Shown piece by piece: positions 52,701 through 61,678 of a stretch of DNA of 64,000 nt. The first letter of the stretch is position 1, and every line of letters begins with the position of its first letter. Made by a program: the position numbers and the translations under genes. The notes under the pieces are model-generated. The model did no database searches. It saw nothing but the letters and a program-made list of their open reading frames with translations, and was not told where the DNA came from. Where the stretch lies: assembly GCF_016921115.1 (NCBI RefSeq), contig NZ_JAFFZS010000001.1, positions 62,001 to 126,000 of the forward strand, given 5' to 3'. Origin of the DNA: Streptomyces actuosus. Lineage in GTDB: Bacteria > Actinomycetota > Actinomycetes > Streptomycetales > Streptomycetaceae.

Positions 52701-52848
52701 GGCTGCATTATCGCGCCGCAGGGCCCGGACGGCACGGCACGCCGGTATGGGGCACCCCCGTGGGGGACGGCCCGCGGTGTACTCGTAGGGCGGACCCGCG
52801 CGCCGTTGCCGGGGAGGTTCGGCCGAGGCCCGTCTCTGACGCCGAGGG

Positions 52849-53583
52849 TCAGGCGTCCCGTCGGCGCACGGCCCACCAGCCGGCCAGGAGGGCGGCTGCC
52901 GCCCACAGCCCCTCCACCGCGAGACCGGCCCACGGGCCGAGGCCGGCCGACGGATCCTGGTGCAGGACCTGCTGTCCGGCCCGGTCCGGGAACCAGGAGG
53001 AGACGCCGTCGGCGACGTCCGCGACCACGAAGGACACGATCAGGAGGAACGGGACGAGCAGGCTGAGCACCGCGACGGCACTGCGCAGCAGAAAGGTCAG
53101 TCCGGCGGCGAACAGGGTGACGAGGGTGAGGTGGATCCCCGCGCCGATGCAGGCCCGCAGGGCTCCGGGCTCGCCGAGTCCGATGGCGTACGGGCCCAGG
53201 AAGGCCTGGCCGGCGAAGAAGGTCGCGAATCCGGTCGCCAGCCCCACGGCGAGGGCCGCGGCGGCCACGACCGTCGTCTTGGCCGCGTAGAGCAGGCCTC
53301 GGTGCGGTACCGCCGACAGGGAGATCCGCAAGGCGCCGCCCACGTATTCGGACGACACCGCCGTGGCTCCGAAGGCGATGGCTGCGATCTGCGCGAAGTT
53401 GATCGCGTAGAAGGCTCCGGAGACGGGGTCCCCGCCGTCGTCCGCCTCGGCCCTGCCGACGGTGGCGAAGACGAGAAGGGTGATCATGAGGGTCGCGGCG
53501 AAGACCGCGACGAGGGAGCCGAAGCTCGCCCGGGCGGACCTGATCTTGATCCATTCGGAGTGGAGTACCGCGGTGACGGACAT
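52849..53583 (-). CDS. ABC-2 type transporter permease
   Basis: 244 aa with six membrane helices. It starts MSVTAVLHSEWIKIRSARAS, typical of ABC-2 permeases beside bacitracin-type or daunorubicin-type ATPases. FAQIAAIAFGATAVSSEYVG and GALRISLSAVPHRGLLYAAK are family blocks. Its ATG lies 2 bp after the ATPase stop, so the two are coupled. It probably exports a drug or peptide under control of the adjacent two-component system. Confidence 0.9.
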   Translation of the reverse strand: MSVTAVLHSEWIKIRSARASFGSLVAVFAATLMITLLVFATVGRAEADDGGDPVSGAFYAINFAQIAAIAFGATAVSSEYVGGALRISLSAVPHRGLLYAAKTTVVAAAALAVGLATGFATFFAGQAFLGPYAIGLGEPGALRACIGAGIHLTLVTLFAAGLTFLLRSAVAVLSLLVPFLLIVSFVVADVADGVSSWFPDRAGQQVLHQDPSAGLGPWAGLAVEGLWAAAALLAGWWAVRRRDA

Positions 53584-53585
53584 GG

Positions 53586-54527
53586 TCAGACCTCCCGGGG
53601 CGCGGTGGGGGATGCAGGGGGCGCGGCGGCGAAGTCCGCCTGGTTCGCGGTGAGGGCGAAGTAGGCCTCCTCCAAGGAGGCCTGTTCGTCGGTGAGTTCG
53701 AGGACGGCGATGCCCTCCTGGGCGGCGAGGGCTCCGATGTCCTGGGCCCGGGCGCCCTCCACGAGCCAGCGGCCGTCGCCGCCCTCTGCCACCGTGTGCC
53801 CCCTGCGCAGCAGCGCGGCCCGCAGCCGGACGGGGTCGCCGGTGCGCAGGCGTACCCGTTCGCGGCTGTGCCGTTCGATGAAGTCGGGCAGGGAGGTGTC
53901 GGCGAGCAGCCGTCCTCGACCGAGGACGACGAGGTGGTCGGCGAAGGCCGCCGTCTCGTTCATCAGATGGCTGGAGACCAGGACCGTGCGGCCCTGCCGG
54001 GCGAGCCGGCGCAGCAGCTCACGGATCCACACGATCCCTTCGGGGTCGAGCCCGTTGGTGGGCTCGTCCAGCATGAGGACGGGCGGATCCCCGAGGAGCG
54101 CGGCGGCGATGCCCAGGCGCTGGCGCATGCCGAGCGAGAAGGTCCTGATGCGGCGGCGTGCCACGGCGGCGAGGCCGGTCTCCTCCAGGACGTCGTCCGT
54201 GCGACGGGCCGGGATGCGGTTGCTGGCGGCGAGGAAGCGCAGATGGTCGCGTGCGGTGCGGGAGCCGCTCGCCGCCTGTGCGTCCAGTAGCGCGCCGACC
54301 GTGCGCAGCGGCTCGTCGAGCGTGGCGTACGGGCACGCGCCGACCGCGGCGGTGCCGGAGGTGGGTCGGTCGAGGCCGAGGACGAGCCGCATGGTGGTGG
54401 ACTTGCCGGCGCCGTTGGGGCCGAGGAAGCCGGTGACGCGGCCCGGTGCGATGCTGCACGTCAGGTGGTCGACGGCGCGCACGGCGCCGTACTCCTTGGT
54501 CAGGTCCAGGAGGTCGATGCTGGTCAT
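53586..54527 (-). CDS. ABC transporter ATP-binding protein (drug-export type)
   Basis: 313 aa. Walker A is GPNGAGKST, the signature is FSLGMRQRLGIAAALL and Walker B is VLMLDEPTNGLDPEG, followed by VLVSSHLMNE. The C-terminal 90 residues form the DUF4162-like extension of BcrA/DrrA-type exporters. It pairs with the downstream permease. The divergent histidine-kinase gene 107 bp away suggests regulation by that system. Confidence 0.93.
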   Translation of the reverse strand: MTSIDLLDLTKEYGAVRAVDHLTCSIAPGRVTGFLGPNGAGKSTTMRLVLGLDRPTSGTAAVGACPYATLDEPLRTVGALLDAQAASGSRTARDHLRFLAASNRIPARRTDDVLEETGLAAVARRRIRTFSLGMRQRLGIAAALLGDPPVLMLDEPTNGLDPEGIVWIRELLRRLARQGRTVLVSSHLMNETAAFADHLVVLGRGRLLADTSLPDFIERHSRERVRLRTGDPVRLRAALLRRGHTVAEGGDGRWLVEGARAQDIGALAAQEGIAVLELTDEQASLEEAYFALTANQADFAAAPPASPTAPREV

Positions 54528-54634
54528 GGCTTCAGCCTGGTCGTGCCGGCGCGGGCGATCATCCCCCGCCGGAGGAGGGTGTCTCCCCCGGGCGGGGGAG
54601 ATCCGGCGCCGTCCGGCCGTGCCACGATGCCCAC

Positions 54635-55858
54635 ATGTCGGATCTTCTGCTGCCGCTGACCCGTGCGGTCACGTACACCCGCTGGGTTCACCTGCTGGTG
54701 GGAGCGATCCTGCCGCTCGCGTGCGCCATGGTCTATCCCGGGTTGGTCGACCCGTCGCCGGGTGACTGGGTGCTGATCGCGCTCCTCCCGATCCCCCTGG
54801 TGCTGGCCGCCGCGGCGGTGCCCTCGGTGCGCCGGGCGGAGGGCCTGCAGGCGCGGTTGATGCTGTTTCCAGGTCAGCACGCCCGGGTGAAGGGTGACGG
54901 GGAGCCGGGTGTCTCCGCGGTTCCGTCCGCCTCGTGGGCCGACCGGGCCGGAACGGGCGTCTGGCTGGTGCTGCGGCTGGAAATGGGGATGGCCGTCGCC
55001 GTGGTGACCGAGCAGTTGATGGCCGTCTCGCTGTCGCTCGTCGGGTCGGCCTGGGGGGTCGGCGACCTCGCCGACCCGCCGGTGCCGGTTCCCTCGGGAA
55101 GCGGCGCGGGCTGGGTGTGCCTCCTGCTGCTGCCCGTACCGGTGTCGGTGTTGTTGGCGGTCGTCGTCGGGGCGGGTGCTCTCATGGCCCGGGCCGCCCG
55201 CCAGTTGCTCGGACCGACGGCCGGGGAACGGCTGGCCGAGTTGGAGGAGCGTACGGAGCGGCTGCTGGAACGCAACCGGATCGCCCGGGAGTTGCACGAC
55301 TCCCTCGGTCACGCGCTGACCCTCGCCGTCGTCCAGGCGGGTGCCGCGCGGGCGGCGGCCGACCCGCGGTTCACGGATCAGGCGCTGGAGGCCATCGAGG
55401 AGACGGGACGCGCCGCGTTGGAGGATCTGGAGCGCGTCCTGCTCGTGCTGCGCCACGGGGACCACCCGGCCGGCGCCCGGCCCACGCTCGGCGAGGCGGA
55501 CCGCCTGCTGGAGTCCGCCCGGTCGTCGGGGGCGCAGGTGCAGGCGGAACTGACGGGGCCGCTGGAGCACCTGCCGGGACCGGTCTCCCGCGAGGCCTAC
55601 CGGATGCTCCAGGAGGCGCTCACCAACGTGCTGCGGCACGCCGGACCCGTCCGGGTCGCGGTGCGCGTCGCCGCGGACGACGCACGGCTGCGGCTGGAGG
55701 TGCGCAACCCGCTGGCCGAGGGGGCACCGGCGGCCGGCACCGGAGGTGGCAGCGGGCTGCGCGGGATACGGGAGCGAGCCGCCCTGCTCGGCGGTGCGGT
55801 TCGCGCGGGACGGGACGACGGGCACTGGCTGCTGTCCGTCGACCTCCCGCTGCGGTGA
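54635..55858 (+). CDS. Sensor histidine kinase, NarL/DesK type (HisKA_3)
   Basis: 407 aa. Four membrane helices cover about 13-190. The dimerisation/phosphoacceptor motif is RIARELHDSLGHALT with H221. HATPase_c is at about 320-405 (EALTNVLRHAGPV; GGGSGLRGIRERAALLGG). It should sense a membrane-level signal and phosphorylate the response regulator encoded 123 bp downstream, but that gene is frameshifted. CACGAT lies 6 nt before ATG 54635 and no ribosome binding site is seen. The ABC exporter genes are divergent. Confidence 0.92.
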   Translation: MSDLLLPLTRAVTYTRWVHLLVGAILPLACAMVYPGLVDPSPGDWVLIALLPIPLVLAAAAVPSVRRAEGLQARLMLFPGQHARVKGDGEPGVSAVPSASWADRAGTGVWLVLRLEMGMAVAVVTEQLMAVSLSLVGSAWGVGDLADPPVPVPSGSGAGWVCLLLLPVPVSVLLAVVVGAGALMARAARQLLGPTAGERLAELEERTERLLERNRIARELHDSLGHALTLAVVQAGAARAAADPRFTDQALEAIEETGRAALEDLERVLLVLRHGDHPAGARPTLGEADRLLESARSSGAQVQAELTGPLEHLPGPVSREAYRMLQEALTNVLRHAGPVRVAVRVAADDARLRLEVRNPLAEGAPAAGTGGGSGLRGIRERAALLGGAVRAGRDDGHWLLSVDLPLR

Positions 55859-55981
55859 TCGACCGTGCCGGACGGCGGCCACCGCCCGATCGGCGGGAGG
55901 CACCGCCAGATCGGTGCGATCGAGGGGGCGGAACCCGCCCCCGGCCAAGGGCCGTTCCGCTCGCAACACTAGGCTGACCGG

Positions 55982-56642
55982 ATGCCGCTCACCGTTCTCC
56001 TCGTCGACGACGAGCCGCTCGTACGGGCGGGCCTGCGCGCCGTGCTGGAGGCGCAACCGGACATCGAGGTGGTGGGTGAGGCGGCCGACGGGGCGGCCGT
56101 GATCCCCCTGGTGCGGCAACTGCGCCCCGATGTCGTGGCCATGGACGTGCGGATGCCGTTGATGGACGGCATCGAGGCCACCCGGGCGGTGCTGCGCACG
56201 GTGGTGGACCCGCCGAAGATCCTGGTGGTGACCACCTTCGAGAACGACGACTACGTGTACGGCGCGCTGCGCGAGGGCGCCGACGGCTTTCTGCTCAAGC
56301 GCGCGGCCGGCGGAGATCGTGCACGCGGTACGGCTCGTGGCCGAGGGCGACTCCCTGCTGTTCCCCGCAGCGGTACGGCAGTTGGCCGCGTCGCACGGGC
56401 AAGAGGGGGGCAACGCCGCGGCCCGGGCGGCGATGGAGGGTGCCGGGCTGACCGAGCGGGAGCGCGAGGTACTGCGTCTGATGGCGCGCGGGCTGTCGAA
56501 CGCGGAGATCGCGGCGGGCCTGGTGGTGGGGACCGAGACCGTCAAGAGCCATGTGAGTGCCGTGCTGGCGAAACTCGGTGCGCGGGACCGCACCCAGGCG
56601 GTGATCGCGGCGTACGAGTCCGGTTTCGTGTCACCGGGCTGA
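55982..56642 (+). pseudogene. NarL/LuxR-type response regulator split by a frameshift
   Basis: The receiver is in one frame (MPLTVLLVDDEPLVRAGLRA; phospho-Asp D55 in MDVRMPLMDG; ALREGADGFLLKRA). The rest of the linker and the LuxR HTH are in another (AEIVHAVRLVAEGDSLLFPA; LTEREREVLRLMARGLSNAE; VGTETVKSHVSAVLAKLGAR). The frames join at CGCGCGG near 56300-56306; restoring two bases (CG) would give one protein of about 220 aa. It is the partner of the upstream kinase. It is either a true mutation in a CG repeat or a base-calling error. Confidence 0.85.
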
Positions 56643-56945
56643 GGCCAGGTCGGCGACGACCCACCGCCGCGCCCCTGACGCACCCGGGTGATCTGCACGG
56701 ACAGAAGGGTCCGCGAGCGCACCGCCCAGGGCCGCGCGGCAGCGCGACCGCAGTGCGACAGGGTCGCCGCGGCAGCCTCGGAACAGCCCGCTGGCGGCGA
56801 GGGCGCACATGCTGTGCAGCCGAGCAGGGGACGGCCGGGCCGGGCCCGAGGTACCGGTCGTACAGCTCGTGCCTCGGGCCGGAACGCGCCATGGCCGCGT
56901 GCGCGGCACAGGCCTCCGGGCCGTTTCCCCGCGCCGCGCCGGACC
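56631..56945 (-). pseudogene. Possible broken small gene, minus strand
   Basis: Two frames could join: AAMARSGPRHELYDRYLGPG, then after a shift ARLHSMCALAASGLFRGCRG and LADPSVRADHPGASGARRWV plus VADLAS. The translations look protein-like, but I cannot name a family and no start is clear. Confidence 0.3.
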
Positions 56946-56977
56946 GGTCACCGGGCAGTACCCCGTCGGACCCGGTG

Positions 56978-57715
56978 TCAGCCGGAGAGCAGGTCCGCGA
57001 GGTCGGCCACGACGCGGTCGGCGCCGTGGGCGTACAGGGCGTCCCGCTGCCCGGCCCGGTCGACACCGACGACGTACCCGAAGCGTCCGGCACGGCCGGC
57101 ATCCATCCCCGCCAGCGCGTCCTCGAAGACGGCGGCATGGGCGGGCGGCACGCCGAGGTCGGCGGCCGCGGCGAGGAAGGTGTCGGGGTGCGGCTTGCCG
57201 GGCAGCTTCCGCCCGGCCGCCACCACCCCGTCGATCCGTACGTCGAACAGGGCCTCGGCGCCGATCGACCGCAGCACGTCGAGGGTGTTGGCGCTGGAGG
57301 AGACGACGGCCGTGGCCAGCCCTCGGGCTCGGGCCGCCTCGATGTACCGCACGCTGCCGTCGTAGGCCTCGACGCCCTCGGTGCGGATCTTCTCCAGCAG
57401 CAGGGTGTTCTTGCGGTTGCCGAGGCCGTGCACGGTGCCGGCGTCCGGCGGGTCGCCGGGCTCTCCCTCGGGCAGTTCGATGTCCCGGGAGAAGAGGAAG
57501 GTGCGCACGCCGTCGGCGCGGGGGCGTCCGTCGACGTATTCGTCGTAGTCGGCGGCGTCGAACGGGCGGAAGGGCGTCTCCTCCCGCTCCCGCAGGAACG
57601 CGTCGAACGTCTCCTTCCAGGCCGCCGCGTGCAGGGTGGCCGTGCGTGTGACGACCCCGTCGAGGTCGAAGAGGCAGGCCCGGATGTCGTCGGGCAGTCC
57701 GAGTTCCGTCGTCAT
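56978..57715 (-). CDS. HAD-superfamily hydrolase, beta-phosphoglucomutase-like
   Basis: 245 aa. Motif I is FDLDGVVT with D17 and D19. Motif II is VVSSSAN, motif III lysine is in LPGKPHPD and motif IV is AVFEDALAGMDAG. The cap (FRPFDAADYDEYVDGRPRAD and GLGNRKNTLLLEKI) is that of beta-PGM-like enzymes that act on sugar phosphates. It is divergent from the nucleotide kinase gene; the two starts are 60 bp apart. Confidence 0.9.
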   Translation of the reverse strand: MTTELGLPDDIRACLFDLDGVVTRTATLHAAAWKETFDAFLREREETPFRPFDAADYDEYVDGRPRADGVRTFLFSRDIELPEGEPGDPPDAGTVHGLGNRKNTLLLEKIRTEGVEAYDGSVRYIEAARARGLATAVVSSSANTLDVLRSIGAEALFDVRIDGVVAAGRKLPGKPHPDTFLAAAADLGVPPAHAAVFEDALAGMDAGRAGRFGYVVGVDRAGQRDALYAHGADRVVADLADLLSG

Positions 57716-57763
57716 ACCCGGAAGGTTCCCCCGATCGCGTCTCCCAGCGGCCCGCGCGGCTGA

Positions 57764-57769
57764 CAGACT
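57764..57769 (+). promoter_or_regulatory. -10 element of a leaderless transcript
   Basis: CAGACT lies exactly 6 nt before GTG 57776, and no ribosome binding site is present. Confidence 0.4.
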
Positions 57770-57775
57770 TCCTGT

Positions 57776-58489
57776 GTGCCGATCGCCTTCGCCTCCCTCC
57801 TCGCCCGTGCCCGTGCCCTCGCCGAGGGCCGGCGGCGCGCGGTCCTCGGCATCGCCGGCAGCCCCGGCGCGGGCAAGTCGACGCTCGCCGAGAACCTGGT
57901 GCGCGCGCTCAACGCGGACGGGCCGCCCTGGGTCGCCCACGTACCGATGGACGGCTTCCACCTCGCCGACGTCGAGCTGGACCGGCTCGGGCGGAGGGAC
58001 CGCAAGGGGGCTCCCGACACCTTCGACGCGGCCGGTTACGCGGCGCTGCTGCGTCGGCTGCGCGAGGAGCCGGACGGGGACGTCGTGTACGCGCCCGGAT
58101 TCGAACGGGTGTGGGAGCAGCCGGTCGCCGGGGCGGTCCCGGTGCCGCCCTACGCCCGGCTGGTGGTCACCGAGGGGAACTACCTGCTGCTGGGCACCGG
58201 GGCGTGGGCGCGGGTGCGGACCCAGTTGGACGAGGTGTGGTTCTGCGAGCTGGACGAGCCGGAGCGGATCCGGCGGCTGATCTCCCGTCACGAGCGGTTC
58301 GGCAAGGGCCACGAGGAGGCCGTGGCGTGGGTCCTGGGCACAGACCGGCGCAACGCTGAACTGGTGGCGACGACGCGAGGCCGGGCCGACCTGGTGGTGC
58401 GGGACGTCGTGGGCGGGCCGGAGGGCCCCGGGTCGTCCCCCCGCGGCGACGCCCGGCCGGGTCAGGTGGGCGCGGACGGCGGACGTTGA
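57776..58489 (+). CDS. P-loop nucleoside/nucleotide kinase family protein (uridine kinase/PanK-like)
   Basis: 237 aa from GTG 57776. The P-loop is GSPGAGKST (28-36). PMDGFHLADVELDRLGRRDR and KGAPDTFDAAGY are typical of the uridine kinase-like family. VVTEGNYLLLG carries the Walker B-like strand, and RHERFGKGHEEAVAWVLGTD the lid. It would phosphorylate a small alcohol-type substrate with ATP; related proteins act on fructose or nucleosides, but the substrate is not shown here. Confidence 0.87.
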   Translation: MPIAFASLLARARALAEGRRRAVLGIAGSPGAGKSTLAENLVRALNADGPPWVAHVPMDGFHLADVELDRLGRRDRKGAPDTFDAAGYAALLRRLREEPDGDVVYAPGFERVWEQPVAGAVPVPPYARLVVTEGNYLLLGTGAWARVRTQLDEVWFCELDEPERIRRLISRHERFGKGHEEAVAWVLGTDRRNAELVATTRGRADLVVRDVVGGPEGPGSSPRGDARPGQVGADGGR

Positions 58490-58703
58490 GTGTGGCGCGC
58501 CGTCCGGGCGCGCCGGGTCGGGTGCCGCGCGCCGGGTCGGCGTGCCCCGGGGCGCGTCGGGGCCCGGCGCGGGCGGTTCGGGGTGGCCGCGAGGTGAACC
58601 CCGGTGCGCTGCGGGCCGTACCCCTTGACACGGCGGGCGGTCCGTCGCGGGGACCGGTGAGGCGGTGCCGCCCGGTGCGGCGGGCGCCGGCGGGGGACGG
58701 ACG

Positions 58704-60341
58704 ATGACGAACGATCGGAGCGGGGGGACCGCCCCGGACGGGCCCGGACGGGGCGTCCGGGTGCGCCGGTGGCTGCTGCCGTTCGTCGTGGCCGCGCTGC
58801 TCGTCCAGATGGCCGTCGCCATGGTGACCACGGCCGTGCAGCAGACCCCGACGATCGACGAACCGGTGTACGTGGGCGCGGCGGCCGTCTACCTGCGCGA
58901 GCACAGCCTGCGTCTGAACCCCGAGCATCCGCCACTCGGCAAGCTGGTCGTCGCCGCGGGAGTGGCGCCGGCCGGGCCGCGGCTCGACCCGTCGTTCCGC
59001 GGCGACCAGGGGCAGGTGGGCCGGCATCTGCTGTACGGGTCGGGCAACGATCCGGGGCGGCTGATGCTGTGGGCCCGGCTGCCGGTGATCGCGCTGACGC
59101 TGCTGTTCGGGCTGGTCGTGTTCGCCTTCGCCCATGATCTGACCGGACCTGCGGGGGGACTGGCCGCGCTCGCGCTGTACGTGTTCACACCGGACGTGAT
59201 CGCGCACGGCTCGCTGGCGACGCTGGACGTGCCGATGGCCGGCTTCCTGCTGACCTCCGTCTGGCTGCTGTGGCGGGCCCGCCGGCGCCCGCGCCGGTAC
59301 CTGCCGCTTGCAGGGGCGGCGCTGGGGGCGGCGCTGGCGACGAAGATGAGCGCGCTGCCTGCGGTTCCGGTGCTGCTGGTGCTGGCGGGCGTGGCGGCGG
59401 GGTCGTGGCGGCCGGGAGGCCGGCGGCGGGCGGCGGCGGGCGCCGCGACAGTGGCGCTGGTGGCCGTCGCCGTCGTGTGGGCGGCGTATCTGGCCGTCGA
59501 TCCGCGGCTGCGGCGGCCCCCGCCCGAGTCGGTGCCCGCCGTGCACGGGCTGCGTGGGCTGCTGGTGCGGGCGATGCCGTTCCCGGGGTCCTACCGGGAC
59601 GGCATGCGCATCCAGTTCGCCTTCGAGGACCGGCCCTGGCAGGGCTTCCTCCTCGGCCACCTCTACACCGGGTCCCACTGGTACTACCTGCCGGTCGCGC
59701 TGCTGGTGAAGACGCCGCTCGGGCTGTTGCTCCTGGGTGCGGCGGGCGTGGTCGCGCTCCTGGCCGTGCGGCGGCTGCGGCCGGCGGCGGCGTACGTTCT
59801 CCTGCCGGCGGCCGTGCTGCTGGTGGCGGCGATGCAGGGGGCCCGGGACCTCGGCACCCGGTACGCGCTGTGCGTCCCGGTGTTCGGGGCGGTGGCGGCG
59901 GGGTGCGCGGTCGCGTCCAGGGGCCGTTGGATGTCGGCCGTGGCGGGGGCGCTGGTGCTCTGGGTGGCGGTCAGTTCGGGGCGGACGTTCCCGTACTACC
60001 TGCCGTACTCCAACGAGGCGTTCGGCGGGCCGTCCCGCACGCATCTGCTGCTGCACGACTCGAACGTGGACTGGGGTCAGGACCTGGGCCGGCTGGCGGC
60101 CCGGCTGCGCGGGCGGTACGCGGGCCGGCCGGTGTGGCTCGTGTACAAGGGCAGTGGTGTGCCGTCGTACTACGGGATCCACGCCCGGGATCCGCGCACG
60201 GTGCCGCCCGGCCGGGTGCACGGGCTGCTGGTCGTCTCGGACTCGGCCGCCGCCAAGGCCCGGGGGAGGCTGGCCGAGCTGCTGGCCGGAAGCCGTGCGG
60301 TCGACGACGTGGGCCACTCGATCACGATCTACCGGCGGTGA
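58704..60341 (+). CDS. Integral membrane glycosyltransferase (family 39/ArnT-like)
   Basis: 545 aa with about 11 hydrophobic helices. The first extracellular loop carries TIDEPVYVG (D52-E53), the acidic pair expected for polyprenyl-phosphate sugar transferases of the PMT/ArnT fold. NPEHPPLGKLVVAAG follows, the second hallmark. The last 120 residues are a soluble domain (LLHDSNVDWGQDLGRLAARL). It should transfer a sugar from a lipid carrier outside the membrane. GGGGGA precedes ATG 58704. No polysaccharide genes are adjacent. Confidence 0.88.
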   Translation: MTNDRSGGTAPDGPGRGVRVRRWLLPFVVAALLVQMAVAMVTTAVQQTPTIDEPVYVGAAAVYLREHSLRLNPEHPPLGKLVVAAGVAPAGPRLDPSFRGDQGQVGRHLLYGSGNDPGRLMLWARLPVIALTLLFGLVVFAFAHDLTGPAGGLAALALYVFTPDVIAHGSLATLDVPMAGFLLTSVWLLWRARRRPRRYLPLAGAALGAALATKMSALPAVPVLLVLAGVAAGSWRPGGRRRAAAGAATVALVAVAVVWAAYLAVDPRLRRPPPESVPAVHGLRGLLVRAMPFPGSYRDGMRIQFAFEDRPWQGFLLGHLYTGSHWYYLPVALLVKTPLGLLLLGAAGVVALLAVRRLRPAAAYVLLPAAVLLVAAMQGARDLGTRYALCVPVFGAVAAGCAVASRGRWMSAVAGALVLWVAVSSGRTFPYYLPYSNEAFGGPSRTHLLLHDSNVDWGQDLGRLAARLRGRYAGRPVWLVYKGSGVPSYYGIHARDPRTVPPGRVHGLLVVSDSAAAKARGRLAELLAGSRAVDDVGHSITIYRR

Positions 60342-60657
60342 GGGCCTGTGGACGAGCACGGGACGTCCGCGGAACGGGGTCGAGGCCCGGGGTCCGCCAT
60401 CGGCCGTCTCCGGCGGGCGGGCCGGGTGAGGGCGGCGGCGGCCGGGAGCGCTCTCTCGGCTCCCCGGCGCGCTGCCGCCGGTCGCGGTCCCGGCCGAGAC
60501 CCGTCCGGGAAGGGCGTGCGGCGTCGCCCCCCTTCCTGCCGCTGCGGCAAAGGCGCCCGCACGGTGTCCGAGGTGTGGGAACGGCCGCCCACCGGCCCTG
60601 AGCCGGGCGGCGGGTGAGCTATGTTGAAACACCGTGGGAGACAAAGGAGACGCATCC
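60342..60657. other. 316-bp gap with the promoter of the RpiR gene
   Basis: TATGTT (60620-60625) is a likely -10, and GTTGAAACAC follows it. The rest is GC-rich and shows no gene. Confidence 0.45.
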
Positions 60658-61581
60658 GTGCCATCGCTGCAGCAGGCACGTGCGCAGGCATCGGCGATCA
60701 CCTCGGGGAAGACTGCGCCGGAGGTGGAGGCGTCCCCGACCTCCCAGCTCAGGAGGCTCTTCGACAAACCCCGACTGTCCCCCGGGCAGCGGCGCATCGC
60801 CCAGTACCTGATCGAGCACATCACCGAGGCCGCGTTCCTGTCGATCACCGACCTCGCCGAGCGGGTGGGGGTGAGCCAGCCGTCGGTGACGCGGTTCGCG
60901 GGGGCGGTCGGTTTCAGCGGCTACCCCGCGCTGCGCGAGAGGCTCCAGGCGATCACCCTCGGCAGCCGCGGCGGCGGCGCGGCCGCGGACGAGGCCAACC
61001 GCAGCAACGAGCTCCAGGCCGCGGTGGACGCGGAGATCGAGAACCTGGAGAACCTCCGCCGCGACTTCGCCGACCCCGACCAGGTCATCGACATCGGCCG
61101 CAAGCTGACGCAGTCGACGCCGCTGACCGTCCTGGGACTGCGCATCTCCGCCTCCCTCGCCGAGTACTTCGCCTACGCCGCGCGCCGTATCCATCCGGAC
61201 GTGCGGCTGGTGACGCTCGGCGGCAGCGTGGCCTACGACGCGCTGCTGCAGTCGCGGGAGGCGGGCGGTTCGTGGGTGCTGGCGTTCTCGCTGCCGCGGC
61301 ACGCCAGGGAGACGCTCACGGCCCTCCGCGTGGCGCGCAGCGCGGGGCTGAAGGTGGCCCTGATCACCGATCTCGCCCTGGGGCCGGTCGCCGACGAGGC
61401 CGACGTGGTGTTCGCGACGGGAACCGGCTCCCGCCTCGTCTTCGACTCCTACGCCGCCCCCGGGCTGATGGCCGCGGCGCTGCTCCAGGCGATGACCGAC
61501 GCAGGTCCGGAGCGTGTCCAGGCGCGGCTGGAGGAGTACGAGCAGATCGCCGACAAGCACCACTTCTTCCTGCGCGACTGA
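60658..61581 (+). CDS. MurR/RpiR family transcriptional regulator (HTH-6 and SIS domains)
   Basis: 307 aa from GTG 60658, chosen because AAAGGAG lies 8 nt upstream; GTG 60634 in frame lacks one. HTH-6 is at about 30-100 (PGQRRIAQYLIEHITEAAFL; ITDLAERVGVSQPSVTRFAG). The SIS sugar-phosphate-binding domain is at about 130-265 (TPLTVLGLRISASLAEYFAY; SGLKVALITDL-like AGLKVALITDLALGPVADEA). Such proteins sense phosphosugars. The palindrome at 61625-61638 just downstream is a candidate operator. Confidence 0.9.
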   Translation: MPSLQQARAQASAITSGKTAPEVEASPTSQLRRLFDKPRLSPGQRRIAQYLIEHITEAAFLSITDLAERVGVSQPSVTRFAGAVGFSGYPALRERLQAITLGSRGGGAAADEANRSNELQAAVDAEIENLENLRRDFADPDQVIDIGRKLTQSTPLTVLGLRISASLAEYFAYAARRIHPDVRLVTLGGSVAYDALLQSREAGGSWVLAFSLPRHARETLTALRVARSAGLKVALITDLALGPVADEADVVFATGTGSRLVFDSYAAPGLMAAALLQAMTDAGPERVQARLEEYEQIADKHHFFLRD

Positions 61582-61624
61582 TCGCGTGGCACGCTTGGCC
61601 ACCGGGCTTTCAACCCCAGCACGC

Positions 61625-61638
61625 ATGAATGTTTTCAT
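61625..61638. promoter_or_regulatory. Operator-like palindrome ATGAA-TGTT-TTCAT
   Basis: Perfect 5-bp arms are separated by 4 bp. It lies 6 bp upstream of a TTGCAA -35 and right after the RpiR gene. Its TGAA/TTCA arms resemble RpiR-type sites. Confidence 0.5.
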
Positions 61639-61643
61639 ACGTC

Positions 61644-61672
61644 TTGCAAAGGCGACGGCATATATAAATACT
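61644..61672 (+). promoter_or_regulatory. Strong AT-rich promoter
   Basis: TTGCAA (61644-61649), 17 bp and AATACT (61667-61672) in the run CATATATAAATACT, which is exceptionally AT-rich for this genome. Transcription should start near 61679. Confidence 0.6.
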
Positions 61673-61678
61673 GCTCAC

